From assembly GCA_023229765.1 (NCBI GenBank), contig JALNYO010000008.1:62001-126000 (forward strand): 64,000 nucleotides of DNA. The letters run 5' to 3'. This stretch comes from Syntrophales bacterium (lineage in GTDB: Bacteria > Desulfobacterota > Syntrophia > Syntrophales > UBA5619). A model generated the notes under the pieces. That model saw only the letters and a program-made list of their open reading frames with translations, ran no database searches and was not told the DNA's origin. A program made the translations under genes and the position numbers. Below, one piece after another: positions 15,648 to 24,113 of the stretch; within the stretch, counting starts at the first letter, position 1; each line of letters starts with the position of its first letter.

Positions 15648-16189
15648 AGGAGCTGTCCGTGCAGGCGTTCCCGGAGCTTGATCGCGATCCAGGCAGTCAG
15701 AACGATCTTGAGCAGGTCGCCCGCAAGAAAGGGAAGAACGCCGACAGCCAGCGCCTTCAGAAGCGTAAAACGGGCAACGAGGCTAAGCTGCAAAACACCC
15801 AGCGCATAGAAGACCGCCGTCCCGGCAACGAGCGATAAACAAAGCCACGCAAAGCCGGGCCTTTCCCTCAGGGCGGTGAGTTTGCCGATGACGAAGGCGG
15901 CGACGACGAAGCCGATCAGATAGCCGCCGGTTGGCCCGAAGAGGACGCCAATGCCCGCCTTGCCGCCGGCAAATACCGGCAGACCAATGATGCCGAGGAG
16001 GAGATAGACCACCTGGCTGAGCGCCCCGAGACGGCCCCCGAGCAGCGTTCCGGCGAGACCGAGAAACAGGGTTTGGAGGGTAATCGGCACTGGCGGGAGC
16101 GGGATGATGATGTAAGCGCCCACGGCGGTCAGCGCCCCGAAGAGAGAGGCATAGACCATGCCACGGAGGGAGGTCTGTTCTGGATTCAT
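15644..16189 (-). CDS. bioY: Biotin transporter S component BioY
   Basis: A 181-residue hydrophobic protein with about six membrane segments. The BioY motifs are visible: PLPPVPITLQTLF near residue 30, the GGRLGALSQVVYLLLG segment, and GPTGGYLIGF near 86-95. BioY binds biotin and delivers it through BioMN. It is first in the bioYMN operon and its start lies 71 bases from the end of nikO. A hexamer inverted repeat in that gap may be an operator. Confidence 0.88.
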   Translation of the reverse strand: MNPEQTSLRGMVYASLFGALTAVGAYIIIPLPPVPITLQTLFLGLAGTLLGGRLGALSQVVYLLLGIIGLPVFAGGKAGIGVLFGPTGGYLIGFVVAAFVIGKLTALRERPGFAWLCLSLVAGTAVFYALGVLQLSLVARFTLLKALAVGVLPFLAGDLLKIVLTAWIAIKLRERLHGQLL

Positions 16190-16212
16190 TTTGGGGCTTT
16201 CAATCCTTTATC

Positions 16213-16235
16213 GTATGTAGTTTCCGCGAACATAC
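16213..16235. promoter_or_regulatory. Inverted repeat upstream of bioY
   Basis: GTATGT (16213-16218) and ACATAC (16230-16235) form an inverted repeat with an 11-base spacer, 24 bases ahead of bioY. It does not match the BirA or BioR boxes I know. It could be the operator of bioYMN or a weak stem; unproven. Confidence 0.3.
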
Positions 16236-16260
16236 TGCGATCCGACCGGATTTTCAATCT

Positions 16261-17016
16261 TTAATTGCAGGCAGGACTAACTTGACGCCGCTGGAACGAC
16301 AACGGAAGTTCCAGATTGTTTTCTTCGAGGAACGCCTGGTTTGAGAGGATTTCCGCCGCCGGACCGTCGGCAACAACCATGCCGCTGCCGATCACAATAC
16401 AGCGCTCGCAGACATCGAGGATCAGATCGAGATCGTGGGAGGCGATGATCTTGGAGTGTTTGAATGTCTTGAGCAGCGTAATTAATGAGCGCCTTGACCG
16501 CGGGTCGAGGTTGGAGGCGGGCTCGTCCATCGCCAGGATATCCGGTTCCATGGCCATCACCGCCGCGATCGCGACGGCGCTCTTCTGTCCACTCGACAGA
16601 TGGTGCGGCGGTTTGTCCTGAAGATTGCGGCTGTTGACCATAGCGAGGGCCTTGTGCACCCGCTCCCGCACGGTCGCCTCATCCATCCCGAGGTTGAGCG
16701 GGCCGAAGGCGACATCGTCAAAAACGGTTGGCATGAAGAGCTGGTCATCAGGATTTTGGAAGACGATTCCGACCTTCTTCCGGATCTCCTGCCGCGTTTT
16801 TTTGTTCAGGGGCAGGTCGCCGATGGTGATCGAGCCCGCAGTCGGCAGCAAGTAACCGTTCATCTGCTGGAGAAGCGTGGATTTTCCCGCCCCGTTGGCG
16901 CCGACGACGCCGACGGATTCGCCGTGGGTGATCCGGAAATTGATCCCGTTGAGCGCCTCCGTTCCATCGGGATAGCGGTAGGAAACATCTTTGAATTCAA
17001 CTATATGATGGCTCAT
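16261..17016 (-). CDS. nikO: Nickel ECF transporter ATPase (CbiO/NikO)
   Basis: A 251-residue ABC ATPase. Walker A is GANGAGKST, the ECF-type Q-loop is VGIVFQNPDDQLF, the signature reads LSSGQK (Ser for the usual first Gly), and Walker B is ILAMDEPASNLD. The frame continues upstream to 17490, but that part lies over nikQ in another frame and is not coding. The start is ATG 17016, overlapping the nikQ stop as TAATG, with GGAG a few bases ahead. It drives metal uptake with NikQ and NikMN. Confidence 0.87.
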   Translation of the reverse strand: MSHHIVEFKDVSYRYPDGTEALNGINFRITHGESVGVVGANGAGKSTLLQQMNGYLLPTAGSITIGDLPLNKKTRQEIRKKVGIVFQNPDDQLFMPTVFDDVAFGPLNLGMDEATVRERVHKALAMVNSRNLQDKPPHHLSSGQKSAVAIAAVMAMEPDILAMDEPASNLDPRSRRSLITLLKTFKHSKIIASHDLDLILDVCERCIVIGSGMVVADGPAAEILSNQAFLEENNLELPLSFQRRQVSPACN

Positions 17017-17822
17017 TAAAACAGCTCCTGCACGACCCGGCCGAGCTCTTCGGCAACGGGGAAAAAGCGGAAAACTCCCAGATAGGCGATCATCACCGAC
17101 AGGAACAGCAGATCGGGGAGCGCAATATGGGACCGTTTGAGGGTCGGGATGTCTCCCTGGAATCCCCGGGAGAGCATGGCGTAGTAGATCCTCTCTGCAC
17201 GATCCATCGTTCTGAGAAAAAGAATCCCGATCAGGCGCACGAACATCTTCATGCCTGCGCCGTGCGACCCGAAGGAACGCATCTCCCTGGCCCGGATAAT
17301 CCGCATCGCCTCTTCCATCAGGACAAAGAGGTAGCGATACAAAAAGAGGAGCTGCGAAACAAACAGGGCCGGAACGCCCAGACGCCGGAGCGCATGGCAG
17401 ATGCCCGGAAATGACGTCGTTGCGATGAGCAGAAGCGCTGCGCTGATCGTGAGCGCAAACTTCATGAGAATCGAAAGAAAAGATATCCATCCCGCGGACA
17501 GGGAAACGCCGAAGATGACGGCCACTGTTTTCGTATCCAACAGCGGGTTAAAGATGCCTATGAAAACCGCGAAGGGGGAAACGACTATGATCTTCCTGAT
17601 CATGAACCGGACGGGGATTTCGCCGATGGTCAGCAGCAGCACGGGGTATAGAAAAAAGGGGGCCAGCGCAATGACCTCGTACTTGGGAAAAGAGATGACG
17701 GTGAGGAGAAACAGCATCGTGGCGATCACCTTGGCGCGCGGGTCCAGACGATGCACGAAGGTGTCCCCGTAGGAGAGCCGGTCCAGCCGGCCGATATCGA
17801 AATATTTCTCGTCAAAGGTCAT
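17016..17822 (-). CDS. nikQ: Nickel ECF transporter T component (CbiQ/NikQ)
   Basis: A 268-residue EcfT/CbiQ membrane protein. The N-terminus has the VHRLDPRAKV entry motif, there are five or so membrane segments, and coupling helices contain RAREMRSFG and AMLSRGFQGD. It links the ATPase to the NikMN substrate unit. It is the middle gene of the nikMN-nikQ-nikO operon: 59 bases after nikMN and one base of overlap with nikO. Nickel rather than cobalt is inferred from the upstream NikR site. Confidence 0.85.
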   Translation of the reverse strand: MTFDEKYFDIGRLDRLSYGDTFVHRLDPRAKVIATMLFLLTVISFPKYEVIALAPFFLYPVLLLTIGEIPVRFMIRKIIVVSPFAVFIGIFNPLLDTKTVAVIFGVSLSAGWISFLSILMKFALTISAALLLIATTSFPGICHALRRLGVPALFVSQLLFLYRYLFVLMEEAMRIIRAREMRSFGSHGAGMKMFVRLIGILFLRTMDRAERIYYAMLSRGFQGDIPTLKRSHIALPDLLFLSVMIAYLGVFRFFPVAEELGRVVQELF

Positions 17823-17881
17823 GGTTTCATCCTGGCGAATCCGCAGCGCCTTCTAAATGTCAGCCATTATTGATGCCCTGT

Positions 17882-18919
17882 TTACGCATCTCTGTCCCGG
17901 GAGGATCGGACCCCTATGCCGATAAGTACGATCATTCCGAGAACGACAACAGCGCCGACGATGCCGGATACAGAGGTTTCCGCCTTGATTCCCGGCCATG
18001 CCATCGCCTCCACTTTTTTCGGGTCAGGGCCCTCCGGTTTTAAGCCGTAATCGGGGAGAAACGCCGTCTTTTCCTGGATTCCCCTGAGCACACGGGCAAT
18101 CCCGCGCTCCGCCTCCCGCAGTTCGCCCTTGCCGGTGACCTTTTCGATGGACCACTCCAGACCATCCGGATGGGTCGAAGCGAACCAGGAGAGGGTCCCG
18201 CCCGTTATGATTACCAATACTGCAAATGTCATCATAACCTTCTTCAGCGAAACCTCCGCACCCAGAGGACGGGCTACGGCAATGCTCTCGAGAATCTCCG
18301 GTCTGGCGCTGCGCACATAATTGATGACTCCGGCGGTTACAAACCCTTCCACGATCCCGATGGCCAGGTGTATCGGTTGCATCATCAGAACAAAGGCACT
18401 AAAGGACAGTTCACTCTTGCCGGACATTAGCGTTTCCATGACAACGGAAAAAGCCCCGAGCTGCAGTGCCGCGACACCGCTCACGAGGGATGCGACAAGG
18501 ATTCGCCCGGGGTTTTTGCTTTCCCCCGCCCATGGTTTGTAGATTAACGGATAGACGAGGTAGCAGGGATAAACGCCGAGGTTCCAGATGTTGCAGCCGA
18601 GGGCAAGCAGTCCGCCATCGGCGAAGAAGAGCGCCTGAACCGTCAGGACCGAGGCCATGACGAGAAAGGCTGCATGGGGACCGAGGAGGATGGCCAGGAT
18701 CATTCCGCCCCCCAAGTGTCCGCTTGATCCGGTCCCGGGGATCGTAAAATTGATCATCTGCGCCGCAAAGATGAAGGCGCCGAGGACCCCCATCAAGGGG
18801 ATCATCCGGTCATCGATCCGTTCCTTCAGTTTCTTCGAGGCATATCCGCCTACCACGGCCGTTCCGGCCCACAATGTCGTCCCCACGGCGGGGGAAAGCA
18901 AAGCATCCGCCATGTGCAT
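17882..18919 (-). CDS. nikMN: Nickel ECF transporter substrate unit, NikMN fusion
   Basis: A 345-residue protein that fuses the CbiM/NikM core to a CbiN/NikN-like tail. It begins MHMADALLSPAVG; in this family the N-terminal amine, His2 and a later His-rich loop bind the metal, so the first residue is functionally fixed and supports the start. About seven membrane segments follow. The tail after residue ~225 has a membrane segment, a periplasmic loop with PDGLEWS and a last membrane segment, as in NikN. No cobalamin riboswitch is seen upstream. Confidence 0.86.
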   Translation of the reverse strand: MHMADALLSPAVGTTLWAGTAVVGGYASKKLKERIDDRMIPLMGVLGAFIFAAQMINFTIPGTGSSGHLGGGMILAILLGPHAAFLVMASVLTVQALFFADGGLLALGCNIWNLGVYPCYLVYPLIYKPWAGESKNPGRILVASLVSGVAALQLGAFSVVMETLMSGKSELSFSAFVLMMQPIHLAIGIVEGFVTAGVINYVRSARPEILESIAVARPLGAEVSLKKVMMTFAVLVIITGGTLSWFASTHPDGLEWSIEKVTGKGELREAERGIARVLRGIQEKTAFLPDYGLKPEGPDPKKVEAMAWPGIKAETSVSGIVGAVVVLGMIVLIGIGVRSSRDRDA

Positions 18920-18969
18920 GATCGTTCCTCCTTCTTAAGAATACAGTGATGATTTATGAACCGCGTGCA

Positions 18970-19746
18970 TCAAAATCTGAACGCCATTCCCGCCATCAGC
19001 GACCATTCGGTTTCAGCAGCGGTCAAGCCGTATTTCACACCGACATCAATATCTATACTTTCAGAAAGGGAGTAGATGACGCCGCCGATGAGAAAGGCAG
19101 GGTCTTTGTCCGCAGCCTTGTCCGAATTTCGCTCGATCCCGACATTCCCGACAACTTTTAGGTTCTTGATAACCTCATAGGTCGTAGCGAGGGATGCATG
19201 CCAAATGTTTTTCTCTTCATCCGCCTTGTTTTCGTTCCCGATGTAGCCGACATTCACATGGAAAGCCCAAGGCTCGACCTCCTTCGAACCGATGATAAAT
19301 GCGTGGTATCCGGTCCGCCCGGCGCCGAGTCCCTTTTCGTCGTTGCCCGTTGGTATCCGCAGGCCTGGTTTCAACGCAAAGCTCAGCCCGTCTTTCTCGA
19401 AGAATCGCCACTTGGCCTCAACGGTCGTGTCCGATATCCCTCTTTCATCATAGACCGTGGCTCCGTCTTCCCTAACTTTTCCCCACTGATAGGGCAGGCT
19501 CAGGACAATATCCGTATTCTCGATGAAGCCATAGGAGAAGGTCGTCGAAACCTGACGACCGGTTGATTCCACCGACACGCCGTTGAGAGTTTCCTTTTCG
19601 GAGTCGTGCTGAGCGCTGACCTCCACCTGAAACTTTCCTTTCCCCTGCGTGCCGGCGTCGTCCGTGATGAGCGGATGGGCACCCCAAGCGACCGCAGGGA
19701 CCAACAACAATATACTCACGAACAAACTCTTAACCGCATAACACAT
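18970..19746 (-). CDS. Outer-membrane beta-barrel protein, likely in nickel uptake
   Basis: A 258-residue exported protein. A signal peptide (CYAVKSLFVSILLLVPAVAWG, residues 2-~22) leads into a series of alternating amphipathic strands and ends with the aromatic C-terminus MAFRF, the signal for outer-membrane barrel insertion. It resembles the family of transporters annotated as phenol-degradation meta-pathway MetA-like barrels. ATG 19746 is chosen because GGAGG lies ten bases ahead; the nearer ATG is too close. It is the first gene after a NikR box and is followed at 50 bases by nikMN, so it probably lets nickel (free or chelated) cross the outer membrane. That function is inference. Confidence 0.75.
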   Translation of the reverse strand: MCYAVKSLFVSILLLVPAVAWGAHPLITDDAGTQGKGKFQVEVSAQHDSEKETLNGVSVESTGRQVSTTFSYGFIENTDIVLSLPYQWGKVREDGATVYDERGISDTTVEAKWRFFEKDGLSFALKPGLRIPTGNDEKGLGAGRTGYHAFIIGSKEVEPWAFHVNVGYIGNENKADEEKNIWHASLATTYEVIKNLKVVGNVGIERNSDKAADKDPAFLIGGVIYSLSESIDIDVGVKYGLTAAETEWSLMAGMAFRF

Positions 19747-19767
19747 TCTTTCCATTCCTCCTTTCAA

Positions 19768-19794
19768 GTGTTATGATTATAAAATTCGTAACAC
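19768..19794. promoter_or_regulatory. NikR operator upstream of the outer-membrane gene and nikMNQO
   Basis: GTGTTAT-N13-GTAACAC lies 22 bases upstream of the chosen start of the barrel gene. It matches the published deltaproteobacterial NikR box (GTGTTAC-N13/14-GTAACAC) in 13 of 14 positions. It sits in the 70-base gap below nikR and is placed to repress the barrel-nikMN-nikQ-nikO genes when nickel is plentiful. Confidence 0.8.
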
Positions 19795-19816
19795 GACCGG
19801 GGAAAAAATAATACGC

Positions 19817-20233
19817 CTACCCGATCTCCCTCCCCGTGCTCGACATGCTGAGGGTCCCGTGCCGAACCCCCTTGATAGAGGTTAGGGCGTCGGCCAGCCG
19901 CTGCACCTCTTCCGCCTTTCCCCGGGCGGCGATGATCTCCAAGCAATTGTGGTGATCGAGATGAATGTGCTGGGTGGAGATAATCACATCCTGGAAGTCA
20001 TGCTGCATATCCATCACCCGAATCAAGACATCACGTTTGTGATGGTCGTAGATGAGGGTGATGGCGCCGGCCACATCGCACCCCCCCTGCCACTCCCTCT
20101 CGACCAGCTCCCGGCGGATCATATCCCGCAGGGCCTCCGAGCGGTTGGTATACTGTTTTGCCCGGATCAGGTCGTCAAACCTGTCGAGGAGATTTTTTTC
20201 TAAGGACACCCCAAAACGAACCAGTTCCGACAT
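19817..20233 (-). CDS. nikR: Nickel-responsive repressor NikR
   Basis: A 138-residue ribbon-helix-helix repressor with ACT-like metal domain. The DNA-binding half is VRFGVSLEKNLLDRFDDL and the helix NRSEALRDMIR. All four nickel ligands known from E. coli NikR are present: His78, His89, His91 and Cys97 (E. coli 76, 87, 89, 95). ATG 20233 is favoured over GTG 20236 by the position of GGAGG. It heads the block of nickel genes, with boxes both upstream of itself and downstream. Confidence 0.92.
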   Translation of the reverse strand: MSELVRFGVSLEKNLLDRFDDLIRAKQYTNRSEALRDMIRRELVEREWQGGCDVAGAITLIYDHHKRDVLIRVMDMQHDFQDVIISTQHIHLDHHNCLEIIAARGKAEEVQRLADALTSIKGVRHGTLSMSSTGREIG

Positions 20234-20243
20234 CACGCCTCCC

Positions 20244-20270
20244 GTGTTACGTTACGGCGGCTTGTGGCAC
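20244..20270. promoter_or_regulatory. Weaker NikR-like box upstream of nikR
   Basis: GTGTTAC-N13-GTGGCAC matches the left half-site perfectly and the right half-site in five of seven bases. It begins 11 bases upstream of the nikR start codon and suggests autoregulation. Confidence 0.5.
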
Positions 20271-20332
20271 ACCCTGTCGGCGCTGTCAAGCATTTTTATC
20301 AATATCCGGATCTTGGATATGGCTAACGCCAA

Positions 20333-20968
20333 TTACCTGATAAAGTTAGTAACCACTTTCTCTTCGTTTGGGGGTGGTGTAATTTTACCGGCGGTGGCTT
20401 CTTTCATCTTTAACAACCATGCCATATTTTTACCGAGGACACTCATGATCTGTGCGCCTTCGCCATCCTTTATTGCTTCACCGGGAGTTCTGCCGTGTAT
20501 GACATTCCAATACCTCGATGTGGCAATGATCATTTCGGAATAGGTGAGATAATGGGTCAAACTATCCAAAGCCGCAGAACCGCCTGTCCTTCGCACCGCT
20601 ACGACTGCCGCTGCAACTTTATGACGAAATAAATTCCCATTCGATCCGGCGACAAAGAACATGCGGTCCAGAAAACTTTTCATCGTACCCGGTATCCCCG
20701 AATAATAGACAGGCGAGCCCAGGATAATGCCATCGGCTTGTTTGACTATCTGTATCAAATCGTTCAGTTCATCAGCTTTAATAGAGCACTTTTCATCTTG
20801 AGTTATGGCACATTTTCCGCAAGCAATACAGCCATGGATCATCTTATGGCCGATGTGGAGTATCTCGAACTCGATACCGGCGGCTTTAAGTTCATTCCCG
20901 ACCATGCTTAGTGCATGAAAAGTGTTTCCTTCTTTGTTAGGACTGCCGTTTATTGCGATTACGTTCAC
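20333..20968 (-). CDS. Flavodoxin-family NADPH-dependent FMN reductase / iron-sulfur flavoprotein
   Basis: A 211-residue protein with the FMN-reductase fold. The phosphate loop is INGSPNKEGNT near residues 6-16 and the second loop is GSPVYYSGIPG near 84-94. A cysteine cluster GCIACGKC plus a nearby Cys (near residues 46-62) matches the compact iron-sulfur motif of Isf-type flavoproteins found in anaerobes, where it supports electron transfer or peroxide/oxygen removal. The start is a GTG, with GAGG about 11 bases upstream. Confidence 0.75.
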   Translation of the reverse strand: MNVIAINGSPNKEGNTFHALSMVGNELKAAGIEFEILHIGHKMIHGCIACGKCAITQDEKCSIKADELNDLIQIVKQADGIILGSPVYYSGIPGTMKSFLDRMFFVAGSNGNLFRHKVAAAVVAVRRTGGSAALDSLTHYLTYSEMIIATSRYWNVIHGRTPGEAIKDGEGAQIMSVLGKNMAWLLKMKEATAGKITPPPNEEKVVTNFIR

Positions 20969-21039
20969 TGATTGCAGGACCTCTTGTACTTTCTATATCT
21001 GAAAAGATATTGTTATTTTGTCGGGAAAAATCAGCTCAA

Positions 21040-21285
21040 TCATTTCAGCGAATCAAAAAGGTATTCCAGCCCATTGACCTTTATTTCATAGACGGTGCGC
21101 AGCATTTTCCCCAGTTCCCCTTCCGGGAAGCCTTTCTGGGAAAACCAGACAACATAGCGCTCCGGCAGATCAACGAGCCGATATCCCGCATATCTCCCAA
21201 AGGGCATTGTTGCCTGAGCCAGCTTCAGGAAGGCATCCGCATCCGGACGAAGAGGCGGAGAATTTATTTGATCATCTGCAGTCAT
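21040..21285 (-). CDS. DUF3820 family protein
   Basis: An 81-residue protein with the family pattern: MPFGRYAGYRLVDLPERYV, then a WFSQKGFPEGELG segment and a YEIKVNGLEYL tail. The function is unknown; a putative quorum-sensing-regulated label is attached to the family in databases without firm proof. ATG 21285 gives the usual length. A longer TTG start at 21324 is possible but adds residues not typical of the family. No strong ribosome site is seen. Confidence 0.65.
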   Translation of the reverse strand: MTADDQINSPPLRPDADAFLKLAQATMPFGRYAGYRLVDLPERYVVWFSQKGFPEGELGKMLRTVYEIKVNGLEYLFDSLK

Positions 21286-21371
21286 TAAATATTCCGACCA
21301 GCGCTTACCGCGTATTTTGAACAATTCCGCCCCATGATCATGACTAACCTGTCAACAATAAACAGCGTCAG

Positions 21372-21560
21372 CTAGTCTCCTGCCTTCTCCTCCGGCGCCG
21401 GTTCTGCTGTTTCCGCGTCTGCATCAGGAGCGCCCGTTTGGAGATTCTCTTTCTGCTGCTTGGCGGCAATGCGTTTTGCCGTCTTTTCCAACTGTTTTTG
21501 CTGGCGCGCTTTTTCTTTTACCTGCTTGCCATAGCTGTACATGGATTTTCCCATCGTCAT
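21372..21560 (-). CDS. Small highly charged protein
   Basis: A 62-residue (or 60, from ATG 21554) protein of unknown function. It begins MGKSMYSYGKQVKEKARQQK, is rich in Lys and Gln in the first half, likely one helix, and ends in an acidic Ala/Glu/Pro tail. Similar short MGKSM-SYGK proteins occur in other Proteobacteria. AAGGAG just upstream supports translation. It lies 97 bases downstream of another tiny basic protein on the same strand. Confidence 0.6.
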   Translation of the reverse strand: MTMGKSMYSYGKQVKEKARQQKQLEKTAKRIAAKQQKENLQTGAPDADAETAEPAPEEKAGD

Positions 21561-21656
21561 GCTCCTTTTTTACTAAACGGTGATCATCTTACTTGAAAAC
21601 ACGGCAGATTCGGCTAATAGGGGCAATCCAGCGGCGCCTCGCCCCTTGCTTGTAAG

Positions 21657-21770
21657 TCAGGGCTTGCGCTTCGGCTGCTTATCAAGCTTGTTTTTTGCAT
21701 TTTGCTTCTGTTTTTCAACGGACTGCTTCTGCCCCTTTTCCTTGTCCTTCTTGCCGCCCTTGTCTCCCAT
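21657..21770 (-). CDS. Tiny Lys-rich protein (37 residues)
   Basis: Starting at ATG 21770, with AGGAG seven bases ahead, the product is 37 residues. It opens MGDKGGKKDKEK and is almost wholly Lys, Gln, Asp and Asn. I recognise this as a recurring short family in Proteobacteria of unknown role; its charge suggests nucleic-acid or ribosome association, which is only a guess. The longer frame to 21848 is not needed. Confidence 0.6.
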   Translation of the reverse strand: MGDKGGKKDKEKGQKQSVEKQKQNAKNKLDKQPKRKP

Positions 21771-21967
21771 TTCGTTTCTCCTTTTCAGATGGACAGAATT
21801 ATGCTGCAAAAACGATAGACGCATCTTTAATTTGTTGCAATCTCGCATACTATTGCACAGGAGTCAATGAAGCTTTAGTGAATTTTTGTTCTCCCCCCTT
21901 GTCTAAACAGTTCATTTATTATACTCTGCCCAGGCAAAAAAACATTTATCTGCCAAGGAGGCAAAAA

Positions 21968-24031
21968 ATGGACGGACGGGGATTGGAGCAAACGTGTATC
22001 AACACGATTCGTTTTCTGGCGGCGGATGCCATCGAAAAGGCAAAATCGGGACATCCCGGCATGCCGATGGGGGCGGCGCCCGCGGCGTTTACCCTCTGGA
22101 CTAAATATTTGCAGCATGATCCGCGTGCTCCGCTCTGGCCGGATCGCGACCGTTTTGTCCTGTCCGCCGGACACGCCTCGATGCTGCTCTATTCGCTCCT
22201 GTATCTGAGCGGCTATGACCTTTCCCTTGACGATATCAAGTCATTCCGGCAGTGGGGCAGCAAGACGCCCGGCCATCCGGAGCGCCAGCATCCGCCGGGA
22301 ACGGAGATGACGACCGGCCCGCTCGCTCAGGGGCTGGCCGCGGCGGTCGGAATGGCGATTGCCGAGGCGCACCTCGCCGCCCGGTTCAACCGTCCGGGAT
22401 ACCCGCTCGTTGATCACCGCACCTATGTTTTTGCCAGCGACGGGGATCTGATGGAGGGGCTCTCCGCCGAGGCGTGCGCGCTGGCCGGCCACCTGGGTTT
22501 GGGAAAGCTGACCGTCCTGTATGACGACAACCGGATCTCTCTGTCGGGGGCGACCTCGCTTTGTTTTACCGAGGATATCTCCAAAAGGTTCGAGGCCTCG
22601 GGCTGGCAGGTGATAGCGGTTGAGGATGGCAACGATACAAAGGCGATCGCCCGGGCGCTGGAGGCGGCGGCCAAGGAGACTGATAAACCTTCGCTTGTCC
22701 GGCTCCATACGACAATCGGATTCGGCGCGCCGAAAAAGCAGGGGACAAGCTCTGCACACGGTTCGCCGCTGGGGGCCGAGGAGCTGAAGGCCGCGAAAAC
22801 AAATCTCGGCTGGCCGCTGGAACCGCCGTTTTTTATCCCGGCTGAGGCGCTGGACTATTTTCGGCAGGCGGCTTCAGGCAGGGCAAAAAAACATCTTGAA
22901 TGGAAAGAACTGCTGCGTCGTTATTCCGAGTCCTGGCCGCAGGAGGCGGCTGAGTTTGACCGGGTGACGAAGGGGGAACTGCCGGCGGACTGGACGGATT
23001 CTCTGCCTTTCTACCTGCCCGATACGAAGGATGTCGCAACGCGCAAGACCTCCGAGGCGTTCCTGCAGGCGGCGGCGGAAAAACTTCCCGAACTCATCGG
23101 CGGGTCGGCCGATCTGAACCCCTCCACTTTTTCCTGGTTGAAGGGAAAGGGCGATTTCCAAAAACCCTCCGCGAGCGTCACACTCCCGGAAGGCGCCTGC
23201 GGCGGCGAGTGGGGCTATGGGGGCAGAAACATCCATTTCGGGGTGCGGGAACACGCGATGGCGGCAATCGCCGGCGGAATGGCGATCCACGGGGGCGTCA
23301 TCCCTTTTACTGCAACATTCTTCACCTTTGCCGACTACATGCGTCCCTCGATGCGGCTCGCCGCGCTTATGGGGCTGCGGGTAATCTACATCTTCACCCA
23401 TGACAGCATCGGGGTCGGCGAGGATGGCCCGACCCACCAGCCGGTCGAGCACCTGATGAGTTTGCGCGTGATGCCGAATCTGACGGTAATCCGCCCGGCC
23501 GACGCCAATGAGACGATCGAGGCATGGCGACTCGCCTTAGAAAACGTCTGTGGTCCGACCGCCCTTGTCCTCACCCGCCAGAACCTGCCCGTTGCCGACC
23601 GGCTGCTGGTAGGCGGGGCGGATGGAGTCCGCAGCGGCGGGTATGTATTCTGGGATTCGGCGGAGGGGGAGGAGCCGCAGGTCGTGCTGATCGGAACTGG
23701 CTCGGAACTCCAGCTTGCCACGGCGGCAGGAAAAACCCTTGCCGAGGAGGGAATCCGCGTCCGCGTTGTCTCCCTGCCCTGCTGGGAGCTTTTTGACGCC
23801 CAGGCCGAGGAGTACAGAGATTCCGTGCTTCCTCCCGCCGTGCAGGCGCGGGTGGCAGTGGAGGCAGGGGCGAGGCTGGGCTGGGAGCATTACGTGGGAG
23901 CAAAAGGGGCGGTGATCGGGATCGACCATTTCGGCGCGAGCGCCCCGTATCAGGTGCTCTATGAAAAATTCGGGATCACCGCGGAAAGAGTTGCGGCGGA
24001 GGCGCGCCGCCTTCTGAAAATAGCCGATTAA
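21968..24031 (+). CDS. tkt: Transketolase
   Basis: A 687-residue thiamine-diphosphate enzyme. The N-terminal domain has SGHPGMPMGAAP near residues 29-40, HGS-type His residues, and the cofactor motif GDGxxMEG-like SDGDLMEG with the later DDNRISLSG. The middle domain has the FGVREHAMAAIAGG segment with the catalytic Glu. It interconverts sugar phosphates in the non-oxidative pentose phosphate pathway. ATG 21968 is chosen because AAGGAGG lies seven bases ahead; the frame upstream to 21695 is non-coding. It is followed by a phosphoglucose-isomerase-type gene. Confidence 0.93.
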   Translation: MDGRGLEQTCINTIRFLAADAIEKAKSGHPGMPMGAAPAAFTLWTKYLQHDPRAPLWPDRDRFVLSAGHASMLLYSLLYLSGYDLSLDDIKSFRQWGSKTPGHPERQHPPGTEMTTGPLAQGLAAAVGMAIAEAHLAARFNRPGYPLVDHRTYVFASDGDLMEGLSAEACALAGHLGLGKLTVLYDDNRISLSGATSLCFTEDISKRFEASGWQVIAVEDGNDTKAIARALEAAAKETDKPSLVRLHTTIGFGAPKKQGTSSAHGSPLGAEELKAAKTNLGWPLEPPFFIPAEALDYFRQAASGRAKKHLEWKELLRRYSESWPQEAAEFDRVTKGELPADWTDSLPFYLPDTKDVATRKTSEAFLQAAAEKLPELIGGSADLNPSTFSWLKGKGDFQKPSASVTLPEGACGGEWGYGGRNIHFGVREHAMAAIAGGMAIHGGVIPFTATFFTFADYMRPSMRLAALMGLRVIYIFTHDSIGVGEDGPTHQPVEHLMSLRVMPNLTVIRPADANETIEAWRLALENVCGPTALVLTRQNLPVADRLLVGGADGVRSGGYVFWDSAEGEEPQVVLIGTGSELQLATAAGKTLAEEGIRVRVVSLPCWELFDAQAEEYRDSVLPPAVQARVAVEAGARLGWEHYVGAKGAVIGIDHFGASAPYQVLYEKFGITAERVAAEARRLLKIAD

Positions 24032-24113
24032 GGGAATTGCAACCAAGTGGCCGCCGGTTTTCACCGGAGGGGCACCTTTAGAAGAGGGTGTGAACGCAGG
24101 AAACGGGGGCAGG

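Noticed and set aside
17017..17490. N-terminal extension of the nikO frame
   Set aside because: This part overlaps nikQ in another frame and has no ABC ATPase similarity; ATG 17016 with GGAG is the natural start.
18920..18969. Cobalamin riboswitch ahead of the CbiM-like gene
   Set aside because: The gap is only 50 bases, and a NikR box controls the upstream gene; no B12 box is visible.
21695..21967. N-terminal extension of the transketolase frame
   Set aside because: It overlaps the tiny Lys-rich gene on the other strand, and AAGGAGG marks ATG 21968.
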